Part shown: one piece after another, positions 7,687 through 15,125 of the stretch
Layout: each line of letters opens with the position of its first letter
How positions within the stretch are numbered: the first letter of the stretch is position 1
Assembly: GCA_947625005.1 (NCBI GenBank)
Contig: CANQNA010000018.1
Coordinates: 1 to 15,350 of the forward strand
Source of the DNA: an uncultured Bacilli bacterium
Lineage (GTDB): Bacteria; Bacillota_I; Bacilli_A; RF39; UBA660
DNA length: 15,350 nucleotides
Reading direction: 5' to 3'
Translations under genes and position numbers: made by a program
The notes under the pieces: model-generated
What the model was told of the DNA's origin: nothing
Database searches by the model: none
What the model saw: only the letters and a program-made list of their open reading frames with translations

Positions 7687-8807
7687 TGAATAGCATAGGA
7701 ATTATAACGGTGCATCATGCCTACAATTATGGAGCAGTTCTTCAAGTTTATGCACTACAAACATTTCTTTTGAATCATGGATATGATTGCTATATTATTA
7801 ATTATCGAAATAAAATTATTGAGAATGATTATAAGTTTTTGAACTGGCATTCTAAAAATTTAAAGAAAGTTTTTAAAAATATATTGAAAGCTCTTTCAAT
7901 GTACAAATTGGATCAATATATTATTCGCAAAAAAAATTATGAAACTTTTTTTAAAAAATATTATCATCTATCCCCTTTGTTTAAAACGGAGAGTGACTTA
8001 AAACAAAATTTTCCTAAATATGATTTTTATATAGCTGGGAGTGATCAAATATGGAACCCAGAAATTACATGTGGACTGTCGGATATTTATACATTAAATT
8101 TTGGTAGTAGTAAAACATATCGAATTTCCTATGCTGCTAGCACTGGATTAGGAAAAATAGATAAAGAATATTATAATTGCTTTAGGGATAAGTTACAAAT
8201 TATAAATAAAATTTCTATAAGAGAGAAGGATAATAAAAATTTATTAGAGAAATTAACAGGTAAAAAAATTGACGTGGTCTTAGATCCAACGATGCTTTTA
8301 AGCAATAATTTTTGGTGTGATAAAATTTCAACATATCCCTTAATTTCTGAAAAATATATTTTGTCTTATATAGTAGGCGAAAAAAATGATTTATGCCAAA
8401 AAATAGTAAATTTAGTATCAGAAGAAACTGGATTAAAAGTGGTCTACTGTGAAAAAAAGAATAATTATGATAGGCCATTAAAATCTATTTTTTCAGAGGA
8501 TCCTTTTTGTTTTTTGAATTATTTAAAAAATGCTGAATATGTTATAACTACTTCGTTTCATGGGGTTGTCTTTTCTATTATTTTTGAAAAAAAATTTTTG
8601 GCTATCCAGAATATAAAAAATAATTCGAGAGTGTTAAATTTATTAAAAATGCTTCAGATAGAAAATCGGGTTATTCTTAAAGAAGAAGATTATAAAAGCA
8701 AAATGATTTCTGAAAATATTGATTATGCTTCTGTTAATGAAAGTTTAAATAAATATAGGAAAATATCACAAAAATTTGTGTTAGATGCTTTAAACAAAAA
8801 AGAATGA
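7686..8807 (+). CDS. Polysaccharide pyruvyl transferase family protein
   Basis: This 373-residue protein has the PS_pyruv_trans fold signatures: IGIITVHHAYNYGAVLQVYAL (begins at residue 4), IAGSDQIWNP (116-125), YAASTG (149-154), DPTMLLS (200-206) and TTSFHGVVFSIIF (288-300). Characterised members (CsaB/WcaK-type) transfer pyruvate from phosphoenolpyruvate to make ketals on surface glycans, which adds negative charge. Many family members in Bacillota polysaccharide loci are uncharacterised, so pyruvylation is a family-based inference. The ATG overlaps the previous stop by one base. Twenty-eight nt downstream lies the FrhB-like gene, a frequent partner of this family. It is cytoplasmic, with no signal peptide or membrane helix. 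Confidence 0.87.
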   Translation: MNSIGIITVHHAYNYGAVLQVYALQTFLLNHGYDCYIINYRNKIIENDYKFLNWHSKNLKKVFKNILKALSMYKLDQYIIRKKNYETFFKKYYHLSPLFKTESDLKQNFPKYDFYIAGSDQIWNPEITCGLSDIYTLNFGSSKTYRISYAASTGLGKIDKEYYNCFRDKLQIINKISIREKDNKNLLEKLTGKKIDVVLDPTMLLSNNFWCDKISTYPLISEKYILSYIVGEKNDLCQKIVNLVSEETGLKVVYCEKKNNYDRPLKSIFSEDPFCFLNYLKNAEYVITTSFHGVVFSIIFEKKFLAIQNIKNNSRVLNLLKMLQIENRVILKEEDYKSKMISENIDYASVNESLNKYRKISQKFVLDALNKKE

Positions 8808-8835
8808 TTTTTAAATTGAAAGAAAAAGGTGTTTT

Positions 8836-9993
8836 ATGAAATATGTGTGTAATTATGAAAAGTGTACTGGTTGTAGTGCATGTATGAATATATGTCCTAA
8901 AAATGCGATTTCAATGGAAAAAAATCTGAAAGATTTAGGTCATGTATATCCAAAAATTGATGAGCAAAAATGTATTAAATGTGGTTTATGTAAGAAGACT
9001 TGTCCCGAAATTAACAATGCTTCTATGCATATAATAAAAAAAGCTTATGCTGCATATAGTAAGGATTTATTGATTCATAAAACATCATCTTCTGGTGGAA
9101 TTGCATATTTAATTTCAAAGAAAATTTTACAACAAAAAAATAATCAACTTAATTTAGACAATGGAGTAGTGTATGCGACTACAAATTTTAAAAATCAACA
9201 AATTGCTTTTGAGAGGATAACTACAGTTGAGAATTTAGAAAAAATAAAAGGTTCAAAATATGTTCAAAGTCATATTGGTTTTTTAATGAGACAATTAAAA
9301 AAGGATTTGGAAGAAAATAAAACCGTTTTATTTATTGGTACACCTTGTCAAGTTGCTGGTATCAAAAACTTTTTGAAGAAGGATTACAAAAATTTATATT
9401 TAATAGATCTTATTTGTCATGGAGTTCCATCTCAACATTTATTATTTGAAGAAATTAAAAATCATATAAGTTTAAATGAATTAGGTGCCATACACTTTAG
9501 AGGAGAGAGTACATCTTTTAGAATATATGATAAACAAAATCAAATTGTTTATAGGCAGGAACGAGATATGAATCCATATTATTATGGTTTTATGAGTGGC
9601 TATTTTTTCCGACCATCTTGCTATGAGTGTAATTTTAAAACTTCTAAAAGATGTTCTGATTTGACATTAGGTGATTTTGGAAAATTAGATGAACATTCAA
9701 AACTAAAAGAAGATAATGGAGTATCTGTGATATTAGAAATTACAGAAAAAGGGCATAAGTTAATTCAACTTATTATAAATGAAATCGATATTGAAGAAGC
9801 TAGTGTAAATGATGTAATATTTGATAACGGACCTTTACATACATCAATAAAACTAACAAACGAAAGATTAAAATTTAGAAAAGTTTATACTAAAACAAAA
9901 GATTATAATAAAAGCTGCCAAATAGTTATGAAAAAACATTTTATAAAACAAAATATTAAAAAAATACTAAGAAAAATAATTGAGGTGAAATGA
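8836..9993 (+). CDS. FrhB-like 4Fe-4S protein (coenzyme F420 hydrogenase beta-subunit family)
   Basis: The N terminus of this 385-residue protein is a two-cluster ferredoxin domain: cysteines C10, C13, C16, C20 followed by Pro, and C46, C49, C52, C56 followed by Pro, each CxxCxxCxxxCP and able to hold a [4Fe-4S] cluster. The rest is the FrhB/FdhB-like fold with SSSGGIAY (84-91), KGSKYVQS (138-145), IGTPCQVAGI (167-176), CHGVPS (194-199) and an extra cysteine group C262, C265, C273. True F420 enzymes need a deazaflavin that Bacillota of this kind are not known to use, so a flavin is more likely the cofactor. Such proteins recur beside pyruvyl transferase-family genes in polysaccharide loci, but their reaction there is not established; a redox change to a sugar or donor is a guess. 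Confidence 0.85.
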   Translation: MKYVCNYEKCTGCSACMNICPKNAISMEKNLKDLGHVYPKIDEQKCIKCGLCKKTCPEINNASMHIIKKAYAAYSKDLLIHKTSSSGGIAYLISKKILQQKNNQLNLDNGVVYATTNFKNQQIAFERITTVENLEKIKGSKYVQSHIGFLMRQLKKDLEENKTVLFIGTPCQVAGIKNFLKKDYKNLYLIDLICHGVPSQHLLFEEIKNHISLNELGAIHFRGESTSFRIYDKQNQIVYRQERDMNPYYYGFMSGYFFRPSCYECNFKTSKRCSDLTLGDFGKLDEHSKLKEDNGVSVILEITEKGHKLIQLIINEIDIEEASVNDVIFDNGPLHTSIKLTNERLKFRKVYTKTKDYNKSCQIVMKKHFIKQNIKKILRKIIEVK

Positions 9994-11504
9994 ATATGAG
10001 AATTGCTTATTCTAAAAAAAATGCTTTTTCTGCAATGATAGTAAATATTATAAAAATATTACTTGGCTTTTTTGCACAAAAGGTTTTTATAATGACTTTA
10101 GGAACAGAATTTTTAGGCTTAAATAGTTTATTTAATAATATTATATCAATGTTGGCAATTACCGAACTTGGAATAGGTACAGCAATTATTTATTGTTTGT
10201 ATGATCCAATTGCTAAAAATGATATAAAAAGAATAAAACAATTACTTAATTATTATAGAAAAACATATAGAATTATAGTGTGCGTAATGTTATTATTAGG
10301 AATATGTGTCATTCCTTTTTTGCCTTATTTAACTAATAATTCGGAGATTAAAGGAATAGCAATATTTTATTTGTTGTTTTTAGGTGATGTGTTATTATCT
10401 TATGTTATTGCGTATAAATCTTCTTTAATTAATGCTTTTCAAAAAAATTATGTTATTAATATAATTCATATGATATATCTTTTACTCATGAATATGGGGC
10501 AAATTATTTTTTTAATTTTAACAAAAAATTATATAATATATTTAATTATTAAAATAATTTCTAGAATTATTGAAAACTTATTTATTAGCATTTTTTATAA
10601 AAAGCAGTATACTTATATTGAAAATGCTAAATTAGAACCAATGAGTAAAAATTTGAAAGAAGATATAAATAAAAAAGTAAAAGCACTTTTTTTGCATAAA
10701 ATTGCTATTTTTTTAGTAACCGGTACAGATAATTTAATTATTTCAAAATTGTTTGGTTTAATTGTAGTCGGATTATACTCTAATTATCATATGATTATTA
10801 ATTCAATACAATCTTTATTTTCACAGGTTTTTAATTCGATCGTGGCTAGTATTGGAAACTTATTAGTAGAAAAAAATCGAACAAAGTCATATGATATTTA
10901 CGAAAAGTTATTATTTTTAAATTATTGGATTATTTCTTTTTGTTCTATTTCATTATATTTTTTAATAGAACCTTTTGTTACGTTATGGTTGGGAAAAGAA
11001 TATTTGCTAACAACAAGCGTTTTATTTACATTGGTTATTCATTTCTATTCTGAAGGGATGAGAAATGCACCATCAGCTTTTAAAAGTGCAGCTGGCATAT
11101 TTGTAGAAGATAGATTTGTTCCTTTTATAGAATCTGCTGTGAATTTAATTACGTCAATTTTTTTAGGATTATGTTTTGGATTAATAGGAGTTTTTATAGG
11201 AACTATACTTAGTACATTGGTATTGCATTTGTATAGTTATCCTAAATATGTTTATCAACCTTTATTTAAAAGAAAATATACTGGTTATATTATGGAACAA
11301 TTTAAATATTTTTTATATTTTTTATTAAATTTTGTTATTGTATTTATTGTGTGTTCTGCAGTACACTTAAATAATTCATTCTATACATTATTATTTAATG
11401 GAATTATTTGTTTAATTATACCTAATTTATTGAACTTTATAATATTTAATAAATCATCTTATTTAAAATATTATTTAAATATTATTAGAAAAAAGTCGTT
11501 GTAA
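9990..11504 (+). CDS. Wzx-type polysaccharide flippase
   Basis: This 504-residue polytopic protein has about 12-14 hydrophobic segments and belongs to the MOP superfamily of flippases. Its N terminus shows the common pattern in Bacillota polysaccharide exporters: KVFIMTLGTEFLGLNSLFNN, then MLAITELGIGTAIIYCLYDP (about 52-71). It should turn the undecaprenyl-pyrophosphate repeat unit to the outer face, where the EpsG-type polymerase acts. The start is uncertain by two codons: the ATG at 9990 overlaps the previous stop (ATGA) but has only 4 nt from GAGG (9982-9985), while the ATG at 9996 has 10 nt. It is the last gene of the operon. No clear terminator hairpin follows, so some read-through into the LCP gene is possible. 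Confidence 0.9.
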   Translation: MNMRIAYSKKNAFSAMIVNIIKILLGFFAQKVFIMTLGTEFLGLNSLFNNIISMLAITELGIGTAIIYCLYDPIAKNDIKRIKQLLNYYRKTYRIIVCVMLLLGICVIPFLPYLTNNSEIKGIAIFYLLFLGDVLLSYVIAYKSSLINAFQKNYVINIIHMIYLLLMNMGQIIFLILTKNYIIYLIIKIISRIIENLFISIFYKKQYTYIENAKLEPMSKNLKEDINKKVKALFLHKIAIFLVTGTDNLIISKLFGLIVVGLYSNYHMIINSIQSLFSQVFNSIVASIGNLLVEKNRTKSYDIYEKLLFLNYWIISFCSISLYFLIEPFVTLWLGKEYLLTTSVLFTLVIHFYSEGMRNAPSAFKSAAGIFVEDRFVPFIESAVNLITSIFLGLCFGLIGVFIGTILSTLVLHLYSYPKYVYQPLFKRKYTGYIMEQFKYFLYFLLNFVIVFIVCSAVHLNNSFYTLLFNGIICLIIPNLLNFIIFNKSSYLKYYLNIIRKKSL

Positions 11505-11595
11505 TAATTTGTGGTGCTAAAATAGGATATAATCTAAAAAACAGAATTGATCCTTTGTATGAAACATTCTTGATTAGAAATTTAATAATGTGAAC

Positions 11596-11624
11596 TTGAA
11601 CGAGATAGTAATTCATGATATACT
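11596..11624 (+). promoter_or_regulatory. Strong predicted promoter of the LCP gene
   Basis: The -35 box TTGAAC (11596-11601) and -10 box TATACT (11619-11624) are 17 bp apart, with an extended -10 TGA just before the -10 box (11616-11618). Transcription should begin near 11631, only about 22 nt before the LCP start at 11653. It makes the LCP gene an independent unit and excludes the earlier in-frame GTG at 11590, which lies upstream of the promoter. Confidence 0.7.
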
Positions 11625-11639
11625 CAAGATGCTAGTGAT

Positions 11640-11643
11640 GGAG
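11640..11643 (+). promoter_or_regulatory. Ribosome binding site of the LCP gene
   Basis: GGAG sits 9 nt before the ATG at 11653, which starts a protein with a conventional LCP N terminus. This site and the promoter at 11596-11624 together support the shorter reading frame. Confidence 0.55.
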
Positions 11644-11652
11644 TTGAGTCCT

Positions 11653-13089
11653 ATGAAAATAAAGCAAAAATTTGGAATACCATTTCTTGTGTTTTCTAGT
11701 ATTACATTACTATTTATTCTATTATTATTTTTGTTTTTAAATAAATTAAATATTATTCCTCTTATTTATATGATTTGTATTTTTTTAGTATTACTTTTAC
11801 TATGGGTAGGAAATTGTCTATTATTAAAACATAAGAATAAAAAAGTTCATTATATTGGGTATGTATTATCTACTTTATTTGTAATACTTAGTATTTTGAT
11901 TATCTATTTTGCAGATAAAACAAATGGATTATTCAATAAGTTATTTGAACCAGAAGTAGGAATTCATACGAATACTTATTATGTCATTACATTAAATCAA
12001 AAATATCATGATATTCAAGAAATCAATGGACAAAAAATGGGATACTATGATTATATTCCAAATATTGATAAAGTATTTGATACATTAAGTCAAACGATAG
12101 AAACCGAAAATATAAAATATAGTGACTTTACAGTATCTTTTGATGCTTTAAAAAAAGAAGAAGTATCTGCTGTGATTGTTGAAAAATCAGTCTATTTATT
12201 TTTCTTAGAATATGATACAGATTTTCATTCTAATTTATATGAAATTCTTTATAGTTTTGATGTGACTGTGGAAGAACAGACTAGTGTTGTTGATACTGAT
12301 GCTGATTCTTTTCATGTTTATATTGGTGGGACTGATTTTACAGAAATGTATACAGATTTTAATTTGATTCTTACGATTAATAAAAAAACTCATAAAATCT
12401 TACTTACCAGTACTCCAAGAGATTATTATATTGAATTAGCGGGTAAGAATGGAGCAAAAGATATCCTTGGATATGCAGGTGTATGGGGAATTCAAACTTC
12501 TATGCAATCTTTAGAAAAGTTATATGGTATTCATATTGATTATTATATTAAGATTAATACTCAAAGTTTAGTTGGACTTGTGGATACGTTAGGTGGAGTA
12601 GAGTTTTGCTCTGATAACCCTTTTACGACCACTCATGCCTTAGTTATGGGAACTTATGATGATACTCAAGGAAAGAAGTTACATGTCACAGAAGGTTGTC
12701 GAAATTATTCTGGAATTGAAATTTTAACCATTGCGAGAGAAAGAAAAGCATTCACTGGAGGAGATAGACAAAGACAGAAGAATTGTCAACAAATTATGAT
12801 TCATATTATAGATAAAATGACTCAAGCAAGTAATTTAGTTCATTATTTTGATATCTTAGAGTCTGTTAGTGATTTATATACAACAAATATTTCTAAAAAT
12901 TTAGTTACTGAATTTGTTCGAGATACGATTGAGAGACCTAACTGGCAATATGAACAACAATCCGTGACTGGAAGTGATTCACAAGGAAGTGTTCATTTAA
13001 CAAATTTTGTTGATTATGTTATGATTCCAGATATGAATAGTGTGGCAAGTGCAGTTTCAAAAATGAATCAAGTTTTTAATGAAAGTTAA
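11653..13089 (+). CDS. LytR-CpsA-Psr (LCP) family cell-wall glycopolymer transferase
   Basis: The chosen start gives 478 residues with the CpsA-like layout: three membrane helices (about 7-29, 34-57, 67-86), an extracytoplasmic accessory region (about 90-215) and the LCP catalytic domain (about 215-395). LCP motifs include YTDFNLILTINKKT, LLTSTPRDYYI (about 250-260, whose Arg and Asp bind the lipid pyrophosphate and metal), VDTLGGVEF and the Arg-rich IARERKAFTGGDRQRQKN (about 360-377). LCP enzymes move glycopolymers from undecaprenyl pyrophosphate to peptidoglycan; the old transcriptional attenuator label is outdated. The frame stays open upstream to a GTG at 11590, but the promoter and GGAG site favour 11653. 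It probably attaches the polysaccharide made by the preceding operon. Confidence 0.9.
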   Translation: MKIKQKFGIPFLVFSSITLLFILLLFLFLNKLNIIPLIYMICIFLVLLLLWVGNCLLLKHKNKKVHYIGYVLSTLFVILSILIIYFADKTNGLFNKLFEPEVGIHTNTYYVITLNQKYHDIQEINGQKMGYYDYIPNIDKVFDTLSQTIETENIKYSDFTVSFDALKKEEVSAVIVEKSVYLFFLEYDTDFHSNLYEILYSFDVTVEEQTSVVDTDADSFHVYIGGTDFTEMYTDFNLILTINKKTHKILLTSTPRDYYIELAGKNGAKDILGYAGVWGIQTSMQSLEKLYGIHIDYYIKINTQSLVGLVDTLGGVEFCSDNPFTTTHALVMGTYDDTQGKKLHVTEGCRNYSGIEILTIARERKAFTGGDRQRQKNCQQIMIHIIDKMTQASNLVHYFDILESVSDLYTTNISKNLVTEFVRDTIERPNWQYEQQSVTGSDSQGSVHLTNFVDYVMIPDMNSVASAVSKMNQVFNES

Positions 13090-13113
13090 GATTTATGTAG
13101 TAAAAAAATTGAA

Positions 13114-13154
13114 TATCAAGTTTAAGTGCTTAATTTGTGACCTTAAACTTGATA
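13114..13154. terminator. 13-bp perfect hairpin after the LCP gene, possible terminator
   Basis: TATCAAGTTTAAG (13114-13126) and CTTAAACTTGATA (13142-13154) pair perfectly around a 15-nt loop, beginning 24 nt after the LCP stop. On the + strand no T-run follows. On the minus strand the stem is followed closely by a seven-T run (complement of the A-run near 13102-13108), the arrangement of a leftward intrinsic terminator. Its position suggests separation of the LCP gene from the ATPase operon, but it is not a textbook rightward terminator and could be a protein-binding palindrome. Confidence 0.45.
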
Positions 13155-13198
13155 GATGTCGAAATATTAAGAAAAAAAATGTTTATTATAGTTTATGA

Positions 13199-13238
13199 TG
13201 TAAAAAAAATACATTAAGTGTTGTAAAAAAAATACATT
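13199..13238. repeat. Exact 17-bp direct repeat at the ATPase operon promoter
   Basis: TGTAAAAAAAATACATT occurs at 13199-13215 and again at 13222-13238, starting 23 bp apart, about two helical turns. The second copy covers most of the -35 box and part of the spacer of the predicted promoter. Two equal sites on one DNA face are typical of cooperative regulator binding. The A8 core would also be intrinsically bent DNA. Confidence 0.6.
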
Positions 13239-13249
13239 TGATGTATACT
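13221..13249 (+). promoter_or_regulatory. Near-consensus promoter of the ATPase/Toprim-like gene pair
   Basis: The -35 box TTGTAA (13221-13226) and -10 box TATACT (13244-13249) have an ideal 17-bp spacer. Transcription would begin about 13255-13257, only about 12 nt before the ATG at 13268 and inside or next to the AGGTGAG ribosome binding site (13256-13262). The leader would be unusually short, and a small shift of start site could remove the ribosome binding site. Confidence 0.65.
13232..13246. promoter_or_regulatory. Palindromic candidate operator over the -10 box
   Basis: ATACAT (13232-13237), TTG, ATGTAT (13241-13246) is a perfect 6-bp-arm inverted repeat that enters the -10 box (13244-13249) and shares bases with the second 17-bp direct repeat. 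It fits a dimeric repressor site. The first direct-repeat copy carries the left arm only, with no matching right arm. Confidence 0.5.
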
Positions 13250-13267
13250 AATAGTAGGTGAGAGAAA

Positions 13268-14368
13268 ATGATAAAGAAATTTAGTGTCAAAAATTTTAAA
13301 AATTTTAAAGAAAAGTTAACATTAGATTTTTCAAGAGTGAAAGAGTATGAGTTTAATGAACATTTGATTAAAAATCATTTAGTTAATAAAATGATGATAT
13401 ATGGTCCAAATAATTCAGGAAAAAGCAACTTAGGTGCAGCTATTATGGATATCACTACACATCTAACTGATTATGTAAAAGATAATGTATTATATGTCTA
13501 TTATTTAAATGGAGATTATACTGACGATACAGTTGAATTTGAGTATGAATTTTTGATTCAAGATAAAAATATCAAATATACTTATAAAAAAGATCGTACA
13601 ATGAAGTTATTATCAGAAGAATTAAAAGAAGAAGGAAATTTACTTTTTCGTTATAATTATGTAACAAATAAATTTGATAATAACATTGAGGAAGCTCAAA
13701 CTATTGATATTTCTAAAAGAAATAATACAGAAATGTCGGTATTAAAGTTTATTTATTTAAATACACTATATTGGAAAGAAGATAGCTCAGTCAAATTACT
13801 TATGGAATTTGTAAATAATATGCTATGGTTTAGAAGTTTAAGAAATAATGAATTTATGGGTGTTATGTCCAATGGGGAAGATTTAAATGACTTTATTATC
13901 AATAATAGACTGCTTTCTTCATTTGAAAAGTTTTTACATGATTGTGGACAAAGTTACCATTTATGTGAGATGAATGATGGTGGAAAAAAGGTTATTGGAG
14001 TCAAATATAAAAATTATGAAGCTTTGTTCAGCTTAGTGGCATCAACTGGAACGAAAACATTATGGTTGTTTTACTATTGGATGAACCGAACAAATAACAT
14101 TTCATTCATTTATTTAGATGAGTTTGATGCTTTTTATCATTATGAATTATCAACTTATATTTTAAACTATATTAATCAAAGAAAAGAATTTCAATCTGTA
14201 TTAACATCACATAATACATATTTAATCGATAATGAGCTTATGCGACCTGATTGTTATGCTATTTTAAAAAATGGAAAAGTCAAAAGTTTTGCAGATAGAA
14301 CTACGAAAACAATTAGACAAATGCATAATTTAGAAAAAATGATGCTTGGAGGAGAATTTGAAGAGTAA
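13268..14368 (+). CDS. ABC/OLD-type AAA family ATPase, putative defence protein
   Basis: This 366-residue protein is an SMC/RecF/OLD-like ATPase of the AAA_15/AAA_21 type. The N terminus has the usual IKKFSVKNFKNFKE strand, then Walker A GPNNSGKS (46-53), an inserted region of about 200 residues, a signature-like SLVASTGTKT (255-264), Walker B FIYLDEFD (280-287, with D284-E285 as probable metal and catalytic residues) and an H-loop LTSHNT (312-317, H315). There is no membrane segment. Such ATPases act as sensor or clamp partners of nucleases in anti-phage systems (AriA of PARIS, RloA, AbiL, Septu PtuA). It has its own promoter and overlaps the next gene by 11 nt, so the two products probably form a complex. 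A housekeeping DNA-repair role is less likely because RecF, RecN and SMC are much longer or different. Confidence 0.85.
   Translation: MIKKFSVKNFKNFKEKLTLDFSRVKEYEFNEHLIKNHLVNKMMIYGPNNSGKSNLGAAIMDITTHLTDYVKDNVLYVYYLNGDYTDDTVEFEYEFLIQDKNIKYTYKKDRTMKLLSEELKEEGNLLFRYNYVTNKFDNNIEEAQTIDISKRNNTEMSVLKFIYLNTLYWKEDSSVKLLMEFVNNMLWFRSLRNNEFMGVMSNGEDLNDFIINNRLLSSFEKFLHDCGQSYHLCEMNDGGKKVIGVKYKNYEALFSLVASTGTKTLWLFYYWMNRTNNISFIYLDEFDAFYHYELSTYILNYINQRKEFQSVLTSHNTYLIDNELMRPDCYAILKNGKVKSFADRTTKTIRQMHNLEKMMLGGEFEE
14348..14352 (+). promoter_or_regulatory. Ribosome binding site deciding the TTG start of the second gene
   Basis: GGAGG (14348-14352) lies 5 nt before the TTG at 14358. The other in-frame TTG at 14346 overlaps this site and has nothing useful upstream, so the TTG at 14358 is the better start. 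The site lies inside the 3' end of the ATPase gene, consistent with coupled translation. Confidence 0.6.
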
Positions 14369-15125
14369 GATTTTATTGATTGTTGAAGGAGAAAAAGAGG
14401 AGTTAAGAATATTAGGAAAAGCTAGCCATGGACTTTTGTCGTTAATAGGAGCGGAATATGAAATTGTTTCATTTGCAAATCCCATCTATGAATTATACGA
14501 TGCGTATCAAAAGGGAAAATATGACGATATTGTGTCCTATTTAAGATATGAAAAAGGTTTGCAACTTCCAAAGAATGTTTTATCTAAAAATGCTTTTAGT
14601 GCAATTTATTTGGTTTTTGATTTTGAGGTTCAAGATCATAAATATTCAGATGAAAAAATAAAACAATTATTAGAATTATTTAATAACGAGACAGAACTTG
14701 GCAAGTTGTATATTAATTATCCTATGGTGGAATCTTATTATCATTTAGAAAAGTTACCTGATAATAATTATAATGATAGAGTTGTAGATATTACAAATTT
14801 AAATGGAAAAAAATATAAAAAAATGGTATATGAGGCAACATGTTTAAAGAAAAATTTAATGACTAATCGTGAATTATGTTTTATTATTATGCAAAATTAT
14901 AATAAAGCAATATATATCACAAATCAAAAACAAATAGACCACAAAAAAGTATTAGAGGTACAATTAGAAAGAAAAAAAGAAAAAAATGAAATTTTTGTAT
15001 TAAGTATGTTTCCTTTTATCGTGTTAGATTATAATTTGAGTAGAACTATGGAAATTCTTAAGCTAAAACTAAAGAAAAATTTTATGATTATAGATGTAGA
15101 GGAAATACCAAAGGTGACTGTGTAA
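14358..15125 (+). CDS. Toprim-like/RloB-like protein, putative nuclease partner of the ATPase
   Basis: I do not recognise a named family with certainty. The 255-residue protein starts KSKILLIVEGEKEE, a hydrophobic strand ending in a conserved-type acidic residue (E10), followed about 75 residues later by YLVFDFEVQD (D88, E90, D93) and then INYPMVESYYH (E125). A first Glu after a strand plus a later DxD/DxE cluster is the pattern of Toprim-type metal sites, seen in AriB (DUF4435), RloB-like and OLD proteins. The YPMVES segment recalls the NP-x-E region of RloB relatives. No signal peptide or membrane helix is present; the C-terminal third is rich in Lys/Glu with a hydrophobic strand (VLSMFPFIVLDY). 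It begins with TTG inside the end of the ATPase gene. Most likely it is the effector of a two-gene defence module; nuclease activity is inference. Confidence 0.7.
   Translation: MKSKILLIVEGEKEELRILGKASHGLLSLIGAEYEIVSFANPIYELYDAYQKGKYDDIVSYLRYEKGLQLPKNVLSKNAFSAIYLVFDFEVQDHKYSDEKIKQLLELFNNETELGKLYINYPMVESYYHLEKLPDNNYNDRVVDITNLNGKKYKKMVYEATCLKKNLMTNRELCFIIMQNYNKAIYITNQKQIDHKKVLEVQLERKKEKNEIFVLSMFPFIVLDYNLSRTMEILKLKLKKNFMIIDVEEIPKVTV

Noticed and set aside
8215..8478. Minus-strand open frame inside the pyruvyl transferase-family gene.
   Set aside because: Shadow frame within a gene whose family motifs lie on both sides of it.
11528..11533. A perfect TATAAT that could be a -10 box for the LCP gene.
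   Set aside because: No -35 hexamer lies at a usable distance (TTGTGG is 13 bp away, TTGTAA 23 bp), and the promoter at 11596-11624 is better and closer.
11596..11628. CTTGA and TCAAG flanking the LCP promoter as an operator.
   Set aside because: Five-base arms separated by more than 20 bp are expected by chance and do not form a compact binding site.
11489..11652. Short open frames between the flippase and LCP genes (one reading KKVVVIICGAKIGYN, one running into the LCP gene from 11590), which looked like a frameshifted remnant of a sugar transferase C terminus.
   Set aside because: The first has no start codon or ribosome binding site, the second coincides with a good promoter and the resemblance is only to hydrophobic, Asn/Ile-rich sequence. 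Chance in AT-rich DNA is the simpler explanation.
176..15125. Possible mycoplasma-type genetic code, suggested by the extreme AT content.
   Set aside because: TGA ends several genes just where the next gene starts with its own ribosome binding site, and tryptophan is encoded by TGG throughout, so TGA is a stop here.
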